From contig NZ_JACSWB010000143.1 in the NCBI RefSeq assembly GCF_016888135.1, positions 1-56,845 on the forward strand: 56,845 nt of DNA. Reading direction: 5' to 3'. The DNA comes from Leptolyngbya sp. CCY15150 (lineage in GTDB: Bacteria > Cyanobacteriota > Cyanobacteriia > RECH01). Of the stretch, positions 7,503-15,989 are shown piece by piece. The notes under the pieces were generated by a model. It saw only the letters and a program-made list of their open reading frames with translations, searched no databases and was not told the DNA's origin. How positions within the stretch are numbered: the first letter of the stretch is position 1; the number at the start of each line of letters is the position of its first letter. The translations under genes and the position numbers were made by a program.

Positions 7503-9593
7503 ATGGAACCGATTTATCAGTACGCCTGGCTGATCCCGGTTCTGCCCTTAGCAGGGGCAATGTTGATCGGACTAGGTCTTGTTTCATACGGCACCACCGT
7601 TAATCGCCTGAGGAAAGCCTCTGCTTTCTTCATCGTGTTCCTGATTGGAGCTGCGATGGTGTTCTCTTTTGCCCTGCTATGGAGTCAGATCCAAGGGCAC
7701 GAATCCTACACTCGCACCATAGACTGGGCTGCCGCCGGAGACTTTCATCTCAGGATGGGCTACACCATTGATCACCTAACGGCAGTGATGCTGGTGATTG
7801 TGACCACCGTAGCTCTACTGGTCATGGTCTACACCGACGGCTACATGGCTCATGATCCGGGCTATGTACGCTTTTATGCTTACCTGAGCTTGTTCAGCTC
7901 ATCTATGCTCGGTTTGGTGATTAGCCCAAACCTGGTTCAAATTTATGTGTTCTGGGAACTGGTCGGGATGTGCTCCTACCTCCTGATTGGGTTTTGGTAT
8001 GACCGCAAGGCGGCGGCAGACGCCTGTCAAAAAGCCTTTGTCACCAACCGGGTTGGTGACTTTGGGCTGCTGCTTGGCATCCTAGCCCTGTACTGGGCTA
8101 CCAGCAGCTTTGAATTTGAGGAAATTGGTGTTCGCCTGACGGGCCTGGTCGAGTCCGGTAGTTTGAGTGTTGGGTTAGCCTCCCTATTCTGCATCTTGGT
8201 CTTTCTGGGCCCTGTGGCCAAATCGGCTCAGTTTCCTTTGCATGTATGGCTCCCCGATGCCATGGAGGGCCCTACGCCCATTTCTGCCTTGATCCACGCG
8301 GCAACCATGGTTGCGGCTGGAGTATTCCTCATTGCCCGGATGTTTCCGGTCTTCGAAGGTCTACCGGGCGTGATGGACGTGATTGCCTGGACTGGAGCCA
8401 TCACAGCCTTTTTGGGAGCCAGCATCGCTATCACCCAAAATGACATCAAAAAAGGACTCGCCTATTCCACCATGTCTCAGTTGGGATACATGGTTATGGC
8501 CATGGGGGTAGGTGCCTATGGTGCGGGGCTGTTTCACCTGATGACCCATGCCTACTTCAAAGCGATGCTCTTCCTAGGATCAGGCTCTGTGATCCACGGT
8601 ATGGAAGAGGTTGTGGGTCACGATCCTGCCCTAGCTCAAGACATGCGGCTTATGGGTGGTCTGCGCCGCCATATGCCCGTCACCGCGATTACGTTTTTGA
8701 TTGGTACCCTGGCGATCTGCGGGATTCCTCCCTTTGCTGGTTTTTGGTCGAAGGATGAAATTCTTGGATCAACCTTTGCGGTGAATCCGCTCCTCTGGGC
8801 TATTGGCTGGGGAACGGCGGGGATCACGGCCTTCTATATGTTCCGCATGTACTTCTCCACCTTTGAAGGAGACTTTCGCGGCAACCGGGACGACATTCGC
8901 CAGCAACTGCAAGCTGAGAAGCTGCAGCGCATGGGATTAGCCTTTGGCCCCGGTGCGATGGATCCGCAAGAGCTGACGGTGGATACCGATCCCCATGGGG
9001 ATCACGGTGATGACCATGGCCACGCCCACAGCGAGTTTCCCCATGAGTCGCCTTGGGCTATGACGATTCCTCTGATGGTTTTGGCGGTTCCGTCGATGCT
9101 GCTGGGTCTGGTCGGGACGCCCTTCGTCAATTACTTTGAGGCCTTCGTCCATCCGCCGGGCGAGCTGGTGGAAGAACTCCCTGCCTTCGGCATTCCGGCA
9201 GAGTTTGAATGGTCTGAGTTCATCATCATGGCCGGCAGTTCCGTCGGTATTGGTCTGATTGGGATCAGCCTAGCCTCGTTGATGTACCTCACCTACAAGG
9301 TCAGTGCCGCAGCGATCGCCCAACAGATTCAGCCGCTGTACCAACTTTCCCTGAACAAGTGGTACTTTGACGAAATTTACGATGCCGTGTTTGTGAAAGG
9401 CAGTCGTCGTCTAGCGCGGCAAGTGCTAGAAGTAGACGTGCGCATTGTAGATGGCGTGGTCAACCTGGCAGGGTTTGTTACGTTGATTACAGGAGAAGGG
9501 CTGAAGTACCTCGAAAATGGTCGGGTACAGTTCTATGCTCTGATTGTGTTTGGTGCAGTGCTAGGCCTGGTGCTCGTATCAGGCATCACCTAA
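7503..9593 (+). CDS. ndhF: NDH-1 subunit NdhF (NuoL-like, NdhF1 type)
   Basis: This is the 696-residue proton-pumping antiporter-like subunit at the distal end of the membrane arm of cyanobacterial NDH-1, used in respiration and cyclic electron flow around photosystem I. It has many membrane helices. Characteristic antiporter blocks are FWELVGMCSYLLIGF (TM5 glutamate), KSAQFPLHVWLPDAMEGP with the key lysine, and SALIHAATMVAAGVFL. The C-terminal extension follows GIPPFAGFWSKDEIL and ends with the long lateral helix region and final membrane segment. A His/Asp-rich hydrophilic loop (HGDHGDDHGHAH) lies near residues 499-510. The pairing with ndhD downstream, at 298-bp spacing, fits the constitutive NdhF1/NdhD1 form rather than the CO2-uptake NdhF3/D3 operon, which also carries cup genes absent here. 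Confidence 0.96.
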   Translation: MEPIYQYAWLIPVLPLAGAMLIGLGLVSYGTTVNRLRKASAFFIVFLIGAAMVFSFALLWSQIQGHESYTRTIDWAAAGDFHLRMGYTIDHLTAVMLVIVTTVALLVMVYTDGYMAHDPGYVRFYAYLSLFSSSMLGLVISPNLVQIYVFWELVGMCSYLLIGFWYDRKAAADACQKAFVTNRVGDFGLLLGILALYWATSSFEFEEIGVRLTGLVESGSLSVGLASLFCILVFLGPVAKSAQFPLHVWLPDAMEGPTPISALIHAATMVAAGVFLIARMFPVFEGLPGVMDVIAWTGAITAFLGASIAITQNDIKKGLAYSTMSQLGYMVMAMGVGAYGAGLFHLMTHAYFKAMLFLGSGSVIHGMEEVVGHDPALAQDMRLMGGLRRHMPVTAITFLIGTLAICGIPPFAGFWSKDEILGSTFAVNPLLWAIGWGTAGITAFYMFRMYFSTFEGDFRGNRDDIRQQLQAEKLQRMGLAFGPGAMDPQELTVDTDPHGDHGDDHGHAHSEFPHESPWAMTIPLMVLAVPSMLLGLVGTPFVNYFEAFVHPPGELVEELPAFGIPAEFEWSEFIIMAGSSVGIGLIGISLASLMYLTYKVSAAAIAQQIQPLYQLSLNKWYFDEIYDAVFVKGSRRLARQVLEVDVRIVDGVVNLAGFVTLITGEGLKYLENGRVQFYALIVFGAVLGLVLVSGIT

Positions 9594-9632
9594 GCGTTAA
9601 GCGATCGCTCGTCTAAGATTCTTAGCTATCCC

Positions 9633-9668
9633 GGTTGGGATCAGGGGCGATCGCTCCTTGTCCCAACC
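9633..9668 (+). terminator. Hairpin after ndhF (possible terminator)
   Basis: GGTTGGGA (9633-9640) pairs with TCCCAACC (9661-9668), and the 20-nt interior is itself nearly palindromic around a HIP1 octamer. No T-run follows, so this may be a factor-independent hairpin terminator of the U-less type or only an mRNA 3' end stabiliser. Confidence 0.5.
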
Positions 9669-9891
9669 GTCGCACTAATAAGATCTTGACTGATTTTGAA
9701 GAAACGCAGAGTATTCGATAGTTTCACTCATACTGTTGATACGTTGCCTGAAGCTGATCCCACGTACCCGTTCAACGTCAGGTTCTACGACGAGCGTTTA
9801 GGGACATGATGATGACAACTACCTTTAGGGAAGCATCCTTTCTCCCGGCGCGCTGGTTTGAATAATCTGGCTTAACGATCATAAATTTTCG

Positions 9892-11487
9892 ATGAGTATG
9901 GCTGATTTTCCCTGGCTAAGCACCATAATCCTATTCCCGATCTTGGCAGCATTGCTAATCCCAATCCTGCCTGACAAGGATGGCAAAGGCCGAGTGATCC
10001 GTTGGTATGCACTAACGGTAGGTCTCATTGACTTTGCCCTGATTATTTACGCGTTTTACAACTTCTACGACGTCTCTAACCCAGACATGCAGCTTGTCGA
10101 AAGCTACAGTTGGGTATCGTCTCTTGATCTCAAATGGTCAGTGGGGGCAGATGGTCTATCCATGCCGTTGATTTTGCTCACGGGGTTTATTTCCACCCTA
10201 GCAATTTTGGCATCTTGGCCGGTGACCCTGAAGCCCCGCCTGTTCTACTTCTTGATGCTAGCCATGTATGGCGGGCAGATTGGAGTGTTTGCCGTCCAGG
10301 ATATGCTGCTGTTCTTCTTTATGTGGGAACTGGAGCTGATCCCGGTCTACTTACTCCTCTCCATCTGGGGCGGCAAGAAGCGGCTCTATGCGGCCACCAA
10401 GTTTATTCTGTACACCGCTGGGGGATCGCTGTTTATCCTAGTGGCAGCCCTAGCCATGGCTTTCTATGGCGATTCTGTCACCTTTGACATGCGATCGCTC
10501 ATGGACAAAGACTTTCCGCTGAAGTTCCAGCTTTTAGTCTATGCCGGCCTCTTTGTGGCCTATGCGGTGAAACTGCCCATTTTTCCCCTACATACCTGGC
10601 TGCCCGATGCCCATGGGGAAGCTACGGCTCCAGTGCATATGCTGCTGGCGGGCATTCTCCTGAAAATGGGCGGCTATGCTTTGATTCGCATGAACTGCGA
10701 GATGTTGCCCGATGCCCATGCCTACTTTGCGCCTGTCCTTGTCGTCTTGGGGGTAGTGAACATCATCTACGCAGCCCTCACCTCCTTCGCCCAGCGCAAC
10801 CTCAAGCGGAAAATCGCCTATTCGTCGATTTCCCACATGGGCTTTGTGCTGATTGGGATTGCCTCCTTCACCGATCTGGGCATGAGCGGCGCGGTCTTAC
10901 AAATGGTCTCCCATGGCTTGATTGGGGCTAGCCTCTTCTTCCTGGTGGGAGCCACCTACGATCGCACCCATACCCTGATTTTGGATGAAATGGGCGGCGT
11001 GGGACGGTTGATGCCCAAGATCTTTGCCATGTTTACCACCTGCTCCTTGGCTTCCTTGGCCCTGCCGGGCATGAGTGGTTTTGTGGCAGAACTGATGATC
11101 TTCGTAGGCTTTGCCACTAGTGATGCCTATAGCCTCACCTTCAAGGTGTTGATTGTCATCCTGGCGGCGATCGGCGTGATTCTCACTCCGATTTACCTGC
11201 TATCGATGCTGCGGGAGATTTTCTATGGCCCTGAAAATAAAGAGCTGACCTCCCACGAAGTGCTGATCGATGCAGAACCTCGGGAAGTGTTCATCATTGC
11301 TAGTCTGCTGGTGCCGATTATTGGCATTGGCCTCTATCCCAAGCTGATGACCCAGGTCTATGACGCCAAGACTCTGCAACTGACAGCTCGGATGCGCAGC
11401 TCCGTGACCACCCTGACCGCCCAGCGGCAGGCAACGGCCGATGCCCTAGCGATCGCTCCCCTGCAGGCCCCGTCCCTGCCTCGCTAA
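9892..11487 (+). CDS. ndhD: NDH-1 subunit NdhD (NuoM-like, NdhD1 type)
   Basis: This is the 531-residue proton-pumping membrane-arm subunit of NDH-1 adjacent to NdhF in the complex. Multiple membrane helices carry the antiporter signatures [20 protein letters not shown] (TM5 Glu) and [19 protein letters not shown] (TM7 Lys), followed by [21 protein letters not shown]. The C-terminal ~50 residues are hydrophilic. Start ATG at 9892 (MSMADFPW); the second Met two codons later is an equally good start. It lies downstream of ndhF on the same strand and ends before a strong terminator, so the two may share a transcription unit, though a hairpin separates them. Confidence 0.95.
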   Translation: MSMADFPWLSTIILFPILAALLIPILPDKDGKGRVIRWYALTVGLIDFALIIYAFYNFYDVSNPDMQLVESYSWVSSLDLKWSVGADGLSMPLILLTGFISTLAILASWPVTLKPRLFYFLMLAMYGGQIGVFAVQDMLLFFFMWELELIPVYLLLSIWGGKKRLYAATKFILYTAGGSLFILVAALAMAFYGDSVTFDMRSLMDKDFPLKFQLLVYAGLFVAYAVKLPIFPLHTWLPDAHGEATAPVHMLLAGILLKMGGYALIRMNCEMLPDAHAYFAPVLVVLGVVNIIYAALTSFAQRNLKRKIAYSSISHMGFVLIGIASFTDLGMSGAVLQMVSHGLIGASLFFLVGATYDRTHTLILDEMGGVGRLMPKIFAMFTTCSLASLALPGMSGFVAELMIFVGFATSDAYSLTFKVLIVILAAIGVILTPIYLLSMLREIFYGPENKELTSHEVLIDAEPREVFIIASLLVPIIGIGLYPKLMTQVYDAKTLQLTARMRSSVTTLTAQRQATADALAIAPLQAPSLPR

Positions 11488-11506
11488 ATTATCCGCAACT
11501 ATCCTG

Positions 11507-11539
11507 AACCTGGGTTGGCATGTCCGACCCAGGTTTTTT
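11507..11539 (+). terminator. Rho-independent terminator of ndhD
   Basis: AACCTGGGT (11507-11515) pairs perfectly with ACCCAGGTT (11527-11535) across an 11-nt loop, and the T-run extends to 11539. It lies 20 bases after the ndhD stop and just before the converging glycosyltransferase gene. Confidence 0.9.
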
Positions 11540-11548
11540 CATGGCCAA

Positions 11549-12613
11549 CTAATCATTGAAGGGGGTATCTAGGGGATCGTCTTCTATATAGAGCGATCGC
11601 ATCCGGCGACGCTGGCCCGTCGGTCGTGCTTCCCGTCCCTTGGAGACCACTTGGGGGCTGGCCTGGGGCGGTGGGTCTAGATCTAGGCGGCGCATCCGTT
11701 GCTGAATATCTTCCACGAGCTTGCGGTTGGCGGCCATCAGATCGGCGACGAGACCAAAGATCCAAATCTGTACACCAATCAAAATCAAAATAGCCGCCAA
11801 AATCAAACTAGGAATGCGGGTGCGCTCTGCCCCCATCAACAGAAAAATTAACCAGCGCGTTCCTAGCAAAAAGCCTAATCCAAAGGGAATACTGCCCAGC
11901 AAGACAAAAAAACGCATCGGCTGATAGATCATAAAGATGCGGAAAATGGTCAGAATCGATCGCTGAACATAGGACGGAATGCTTTTCACCAGCCGTGACG
12001 GCCGGGCTACATAATTCGTGCGAATAGGCACCGAGGTCATGGCAATCCCTTTCTGCCCCGCCTGGATAATCGTTTCTAAGGTATAGGTATAGCGATTGAA
12101 CACATTAATTTGCAGCGCCGCCCGGCGACTGTAGGCGCGAAAACCGCTGGGCGCATCGGGAATATCGGTATTACTTGCCAAGCGCACCACCCAACTGCCT
12201 AGATTTTGCAGCAGTTTCTTGATTGGCGAAAAATGTTTAGTCTGCCAGATGGGGCGCGCCCCGATGACAATGTCTACCTCACCTTGGAGAATCGGCTGGA
12301 TCAACGCCGGAATATCCTCAGCACAATATTGATTGTCAGCATCGGTGTTGACAATAATATCCGCTCCTGCCCGCAGCGCCGCTTCCAAGCCAGCCATAAA
12401 AGCCCTCGCCAGTCCTTGATTGTGGGGTAGACGCACAATGTGATGCACCCCACTCGCCTTGGCTACTGCTACGGTGCGATCGCGACTACCATCATCAATC
12501 ACTAACCATTCAATACAGTCGATGCCTGGCAACTGGCGCGGCAGTGCTGCCAAGGTTGCGCCCAAGGTCTCTTCTTCGTTGTAGCAGGGAATTTGGATAA
12601 TCAGCTTTGTCAT
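11549..12613 (-). CDS. Family 2 glycosyltransferase with C-terminal membrane helices
   Basis: The 354-residue inverting GT-A glycosyltransferase is similar to dolichyl/polyprenyl-phosphate sugar transferases (DPM1/GtrB type). It starts IIQIPCYNEEETL, has VIDDGSRDRT (DDGS 40-43) for nucleotide binding, and has the metal-binding DAD at 91-93 within NTDADNQY. Two membrane helices (about 234-259 and 268-292) anchor it, followed by a basic and proline-containing cytoplasmic tail of ~60 residues. It probably transfers a sugar from a nucleotide donor to a lipid-phosphate carrier for envelope glycans; donor and acceptor cannot be read from sequence. No glycan gene cluster surrounds it. Confidence 0.88.
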   Translation of the reverse strand: MTKLIIQIPCYNEEETLGATLAALPRQLPGIDCIEWLVIDDGSRDRTVAVAKASGVHHIVRLPHNQGLARAFMAGLEAALRAGADIIVNTDADNQYCAEDIPALIQPILQGEVDIVIGARPIWQTKHFSPIKKLLQNLGSWVVRLASNTDIPDAPSGFRAYSRRAALQINVFNRYTYTLETIIQAGQKGIAMTSVPIRTNYVARPSRLVKSIPSYVQRSILTIFRIFMIYQPMRFFVLLGSIPFGLGFLLGTRWLIFLLMGAERTRIPSLILAAILILIGVQIWIFGLVADLMAANRKLVEDIQQRMRRLDLDPPPQASPQVVSKGREARPTGQRRRMRSLYIEDDPLDTPFND

Positions 12614-13449
12614 AGATGACCCTTTTCAGCGCGGTATAGAAGCTTGGTGTTCCTACCAGTAGTGGTATGAGGCATGTCTAACGAAGAGCGATCGCTTCGG
12701 TACTATTTTAGAGAGAGAAGTGTCGTTGTTGAACCTGATGAGTCCTCCTGTTGAGCAAATGGCTAGCACCTGATGACGATCACTATACGACCTATGTTTA
12801 TGGCCTAGCTAGGGATGGTTGCCTAAATTCCTAGCCACTGATGATTGGGTGGTGCTGAATCAGGGTGTCAAGCTTAAATGAGAAGTACTGAAACCTCCTG
12901 CAAACGTTTAGCGGAGTCATACGACTATCACTCATGTACGGACTAGCATAGGGATGTACTGTCCCAGAAATTAATGACACCTACATCACGCGATCGCCCT
13001 CTTTGTCCCTTCCTTGTCTCTAGCTTTATTTCCTATCCTATTCCGTCCTGCTATCGCTTTACAGAACCACCCAGCGATGATAGAGGTTTACTGAACCTAA
13101 CTGAATCATGCTCAACAGCGACTGCGGTATCGTGTAACATGTGTCTAATCTTTTTGTTTAAAAATTCTCAAAAAATTAATCTACATAACACTCCTATTGG
13201 GTGAGATGCTCTAGTGAAACTTCACATAACATCCCAGGAAGAGTAACTATGCAAGCAAAAGAGCGTGCAAGTTAAGTGGTGGTTATGTTGACTGATGGCT
13301 TTTTTGGGGAATACTGATCTCAGTGAAATTGATAAAGACATAGCTCGATTTAGGAGCCTAGTGTCTTGTTTACTGTGCAACTGTTAGCAGCTCTCAATCA
13401 TGAGCATTGTTGACATTGGCTGAGCAGCAGTTTAGTAGGAATTTTCAGA
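12614..13449. other. Intergenic region upstream of the dynamin-like operon
   Basis: The gap is 836 bases between divergent genes. It contains a degenerate MITE-like copy at 12849-12936 (separate entry) and an AT-rich stretch near 13140-13200. An eight-codon frame with a good Shine-Dalgarno (AGGAAG near 13234, ATG at 13249) could be a leader peptide or chance. A 76-codon frame at 12974-13204 has no protein-like character. Confidence 0.45.
12849..12936. repeat. Degenerate copy of the 94-bp MITE found at 21212
   Basis: The left end GGTGGTGCTGAATC matches GGTGTTGCTGAATC of the 21212 element. After the same spacing (48 versus 49 bases) both carry CTGAAAC, followed by a shared block ending in GCGGARTCATACGRCTAT. 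The right inverted repeat is largely lost here and no target duplication is visible, consistent with an older, decayed insertion. Confidence 0.55.
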
Positions 13450-15963
13450 ATGGCAGTTAAGGACTCCTCAGAATACTGTGAAACCCTAAATTACAGTTTC
13501 CTATTATTGGTTCATATTATTTGTGCTGACCAGCAAATCCACAGCCAAGAGTCACGAGCACTGCGGGATCTTGCTCAGCAAGCACATATCAATGAATTGA
13601 CACTCCAAGAGATGGAGAAAATCCTAGGGCAAGATGCCACCCACCTCTCCTGGGAAGAATGTGCACGAAATGTTCCTGTAGGTCAGCGAAGTGAGGTTTT
13701 GAAGCAAATCTTGGCGATCGCTTACATTGATGGCTATTTTTCGCCACTAGAACGTGAAGTTGTCGATCAAATCGCCACAATTTGGGGCATCCATGGGAGC
13801 GAAATCCAACGAATGCTGGAAGCGGCTCAGGGGTTTGGTCAGTGGAGTTCTGATACAGACGATGATGAAGATAGTCTTTCGGTTGGAGCAAAGCTACTCA
13901 AAGGAGCTGAGTCTGTCCTGTCGCGATCGCTCATTACCAAATTAGCTGAACTGGCTCCTGAGAATATTGGACAACGCATCGAACGCCTGCAGCGTGAAAT
14001 TCTACTGGCTGGGCCGGAATATGATGAAGCCATTCAAAAATGTGCTTCTATTGCCCAAGAAGATTATAAATACTCACATCACGCGTTGGAGCGTTCCTAT
14101 AACGCGTTGAGAACGCTGGCAGGCCGACTTCAGGAAAGCATCTACACTATTGAGCGAACAACAACTGGGCAAGGGAAATATAAAGCTGCAAAAGAAGTCT
14201 CGGAGAAGCTGGAGCAGACCCGCCGAAATCTATTAGGTGAGATTTTGCGTGACCTAGAAAATATGCGTGAAGCAATACGGGCCAAGAAACGGGCACTTAA
14301 CTACTTCAGTATTGCATTTTTAGGAAAGACGAAAGCTGGGAAGAGTACGCTTCATGCGGTTGTGACTGGAGAAGGATGGGAATCCATCGGCATTGGTAAA
14401 CAACGAACAACGCGTTATAACCGTGTCTATGAGTGGAAAAATATTCGTATTATTGATACTCCGGGAATTGGCGCACCCGGTGGTAAAACTGATGAGGAAA
14501 TTGCTCAAAGCATTATTGAAGAAGCGGATGTAATTTGCTACGTCGTTACGGATGACAGCATTCAAGAAACGGAGTTTGAGTTTCTGAAGGCGTTGAAAGG
14601 GAAAACAAAGCCGCTCATCATCTTGCTGAATATTCAGTACAACTTACGGGATTCTCGACGACTAGAGCATTTTCTCAAAAATCCTGATCGCTGGTTTGCA
14701 TTAGACGGAAAAAATGGCATTAGCGGACATTTGAATCGCATTCAACGCTATGCCAAGCAGCACTATGCCAACGATTATCTGTCTATTGTTCCTGTTATGC
14801 TGCTAGCGGCCCAACTCTCAAGCGAGCCAAAGCATCAACAGCAGTCTCAACGATTATTCAAAGCTAGTCGGATTCAGGATTTTCTAGACTCAATCCGAGA
14901 ATCGATTATCGATTACGGTGCAATTCGGCGATCGCAAACACTTCTAGGATCAACCGTTGGTGCAATCGATATGCCTTATCAGTGGATTACTGGACAGGCT
15001 AGTGTCTACGACAATTTGGCAACACAGCTTCAAGAAAAACACAAGGACTTTAGTCGAAAGGTTCAACGAGCACAGCAGGATCACCAAGAAAATTTACAAC
15101 AGAAAATCCGGGAAACCTTTCAGATTGCCCTCAATCAGGTGACACCGTTCGCTGAAGAGCACTGGGAGGCAAAAGAGGCTCACATGAGTCGAGCCTGGAA
15201 TAATCTACTCAAACAAAACAAATTTGAAGAACGCATTCATACATCTGTTGAACAAGCCTGTCACGCGTTCCAAGAAGAGATTCAAGAAGCACTTGAAGAA
15301 ATTGGTAATGAGCTTGAAATCCTAGCTCGACTTCAGAGTGGAAACTTCAAATTTACGGAACAAGACTCTAATTTCTTTGACAAAGACTTCATTCGTATAA
15401 CAGGTGTAATTATGTTGGCTCTGGGAGTATTAGGAGGGCTTTTTTTCCCGCCGTTGGCTTTGATTTCTATTGCAGGAACTGCTGTAGGAATCATTTCAAA
15501 CTTTTTTAAGTCAAAGGATGAAAAACGTCGTGAAGCAGTAAATAATATTACGTCTGTTCTGCAAGAGCAGCTTAATGAGCATCAAGCAAAGGTTCTTCAG
15601 CAGTCTAGGAAAAGCTTTGAAAAGTATTGTCAATCTGCAAATGACACTATTGAAGCTTATTTTGAAGAGTTGATTCAAGGCATCCAGGCGATTGCTAGCA
15701 AACTTGAAACGGCTCAACATGAATTGAATAGTTCGGGAAATTATCTAAATCGTGCCTATGCCAAACGCATTATTGATTGGGCAACGGATCGGACTGAGCC
15801 ACTCACAGATACTGCCATAGCCAAGACTATTCGGAAGGTGGATCGTGAATTCGGAAAGAGTCTCAACATTCGAACAACAACAGCCATATCGCTCAGCAAG
15901 TCGCTTGATGAAATTTGTACAGTTTTACAAGAACGTGTGACGCTTCATCCTACAAAACACTAA
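13450..15963 (+). CDS. Dynamin-like GTPase with TerB-like N-terminal domain and membrane hairpin
   Basis: The 837-residue protein has several parts. Residues about 8-125 are all-helical with acidic clusters (HIICADQQIHSQE, AYIDGYFSPLERE), the look of a TerB/tellurite-resistance-type domain. A helical linker precedes a large GTPase domain: G1 GKTKAGKS (292-299), a switch I-like RTT (319-321) and G3 DTPG (336-339). The expected G4 NKxD is absent; LLNIQYNL occupies its place. A hydrophobic hairpin at 648-685 (ALGVLGGLFFPP then ALISIAGTAVGII) lies between long helices, the plan of a bacterial dynamin that inserts a paddle into membrane. A Shine-Dalgarno-like TAGGA (13436-13440) precedes the ATG. 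It is followed after 26 bp by a second dynamin-like gene, the paired arrangement typical of bacterial dynamins. Membrane remodelling or stress/phage response is inferred, not shown. Confidence 0.8.
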   Translation: MAVKDSSEYCETLNYSFLLLVHIICADQQIHSQESRALRDLAQQAHINELTLQEMEKILGQDATHLSWEECARNVPVGQRSEVLKQILAIAYIDGYFSPLEREVVDQIATIWGIHGSEIQRMLEAAQGFGQWSSDTDDDEDSLSVGAKLLKGAESVLSRSLITKLAELAPENIGQRIERLQREILLAGPEYDEAIQKCASIAQEDYKYSHHALERSYNALRTLAGRLQESIYTIERTTTGQGKYKAAKEVSEKLEQTRRNLLGEILRDLENMREAIRAKKRALNYFSIAFLGKTKAGKSTLHAVVTGEGWESIGIGKQRTTRYNRVYEWKNIRIIDTPGIGAPGGKTDEEIAQSIIEEADVICYVVTDDSIQETEFEFLKALKGKTKPLIILLNIQYNLRDSRRLEHFLKNPDRWFALDGKNGISGHLNRIQRYAKQHYANDYLSIVPVMLLAAQLSSEPKHQQQSQRLFKASRIQDFLDSIRESIIDYGAIRRSQTLLGSTVGAIDMPYQWITGQASVYDNLATQLQEKHKDFSRKVQRAQQDHQENLQQKIRETFQIALNQVTPFAEEHWEAKEAHMSRAWNNLLKQNKFEERIHTSVEQACHAFQEEIQEALEEIGNELEILARLQSGNFKFTEQDSNFFDKDFIRITGVIMLALGVLGGLFFPPLALISIAGTAVGIISNFFKSKDEKRREAVNNITSVLQEQLNEHQAKVLQQSRKSFEKYCQSANDTIEAYFEELIQGIQAIASKLETAQHELNSSGNYLNRAYAKRIIDWATDRTEPLTDTAIAKTIRKVDREFGKSLNIRTTTAISLSKSLDEICTVLQERVTLHPTKH

Positions 15964-15989
15964 CAGAGAACTAATTAGAGGTTTTTCCC

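Noticed and set aside
12974-13204. 76-codon frame upstream of the dynamin operon
   Set aside because: No hydrophobic or conserved pattern and it reads through AT-rich promoter-like DNA.
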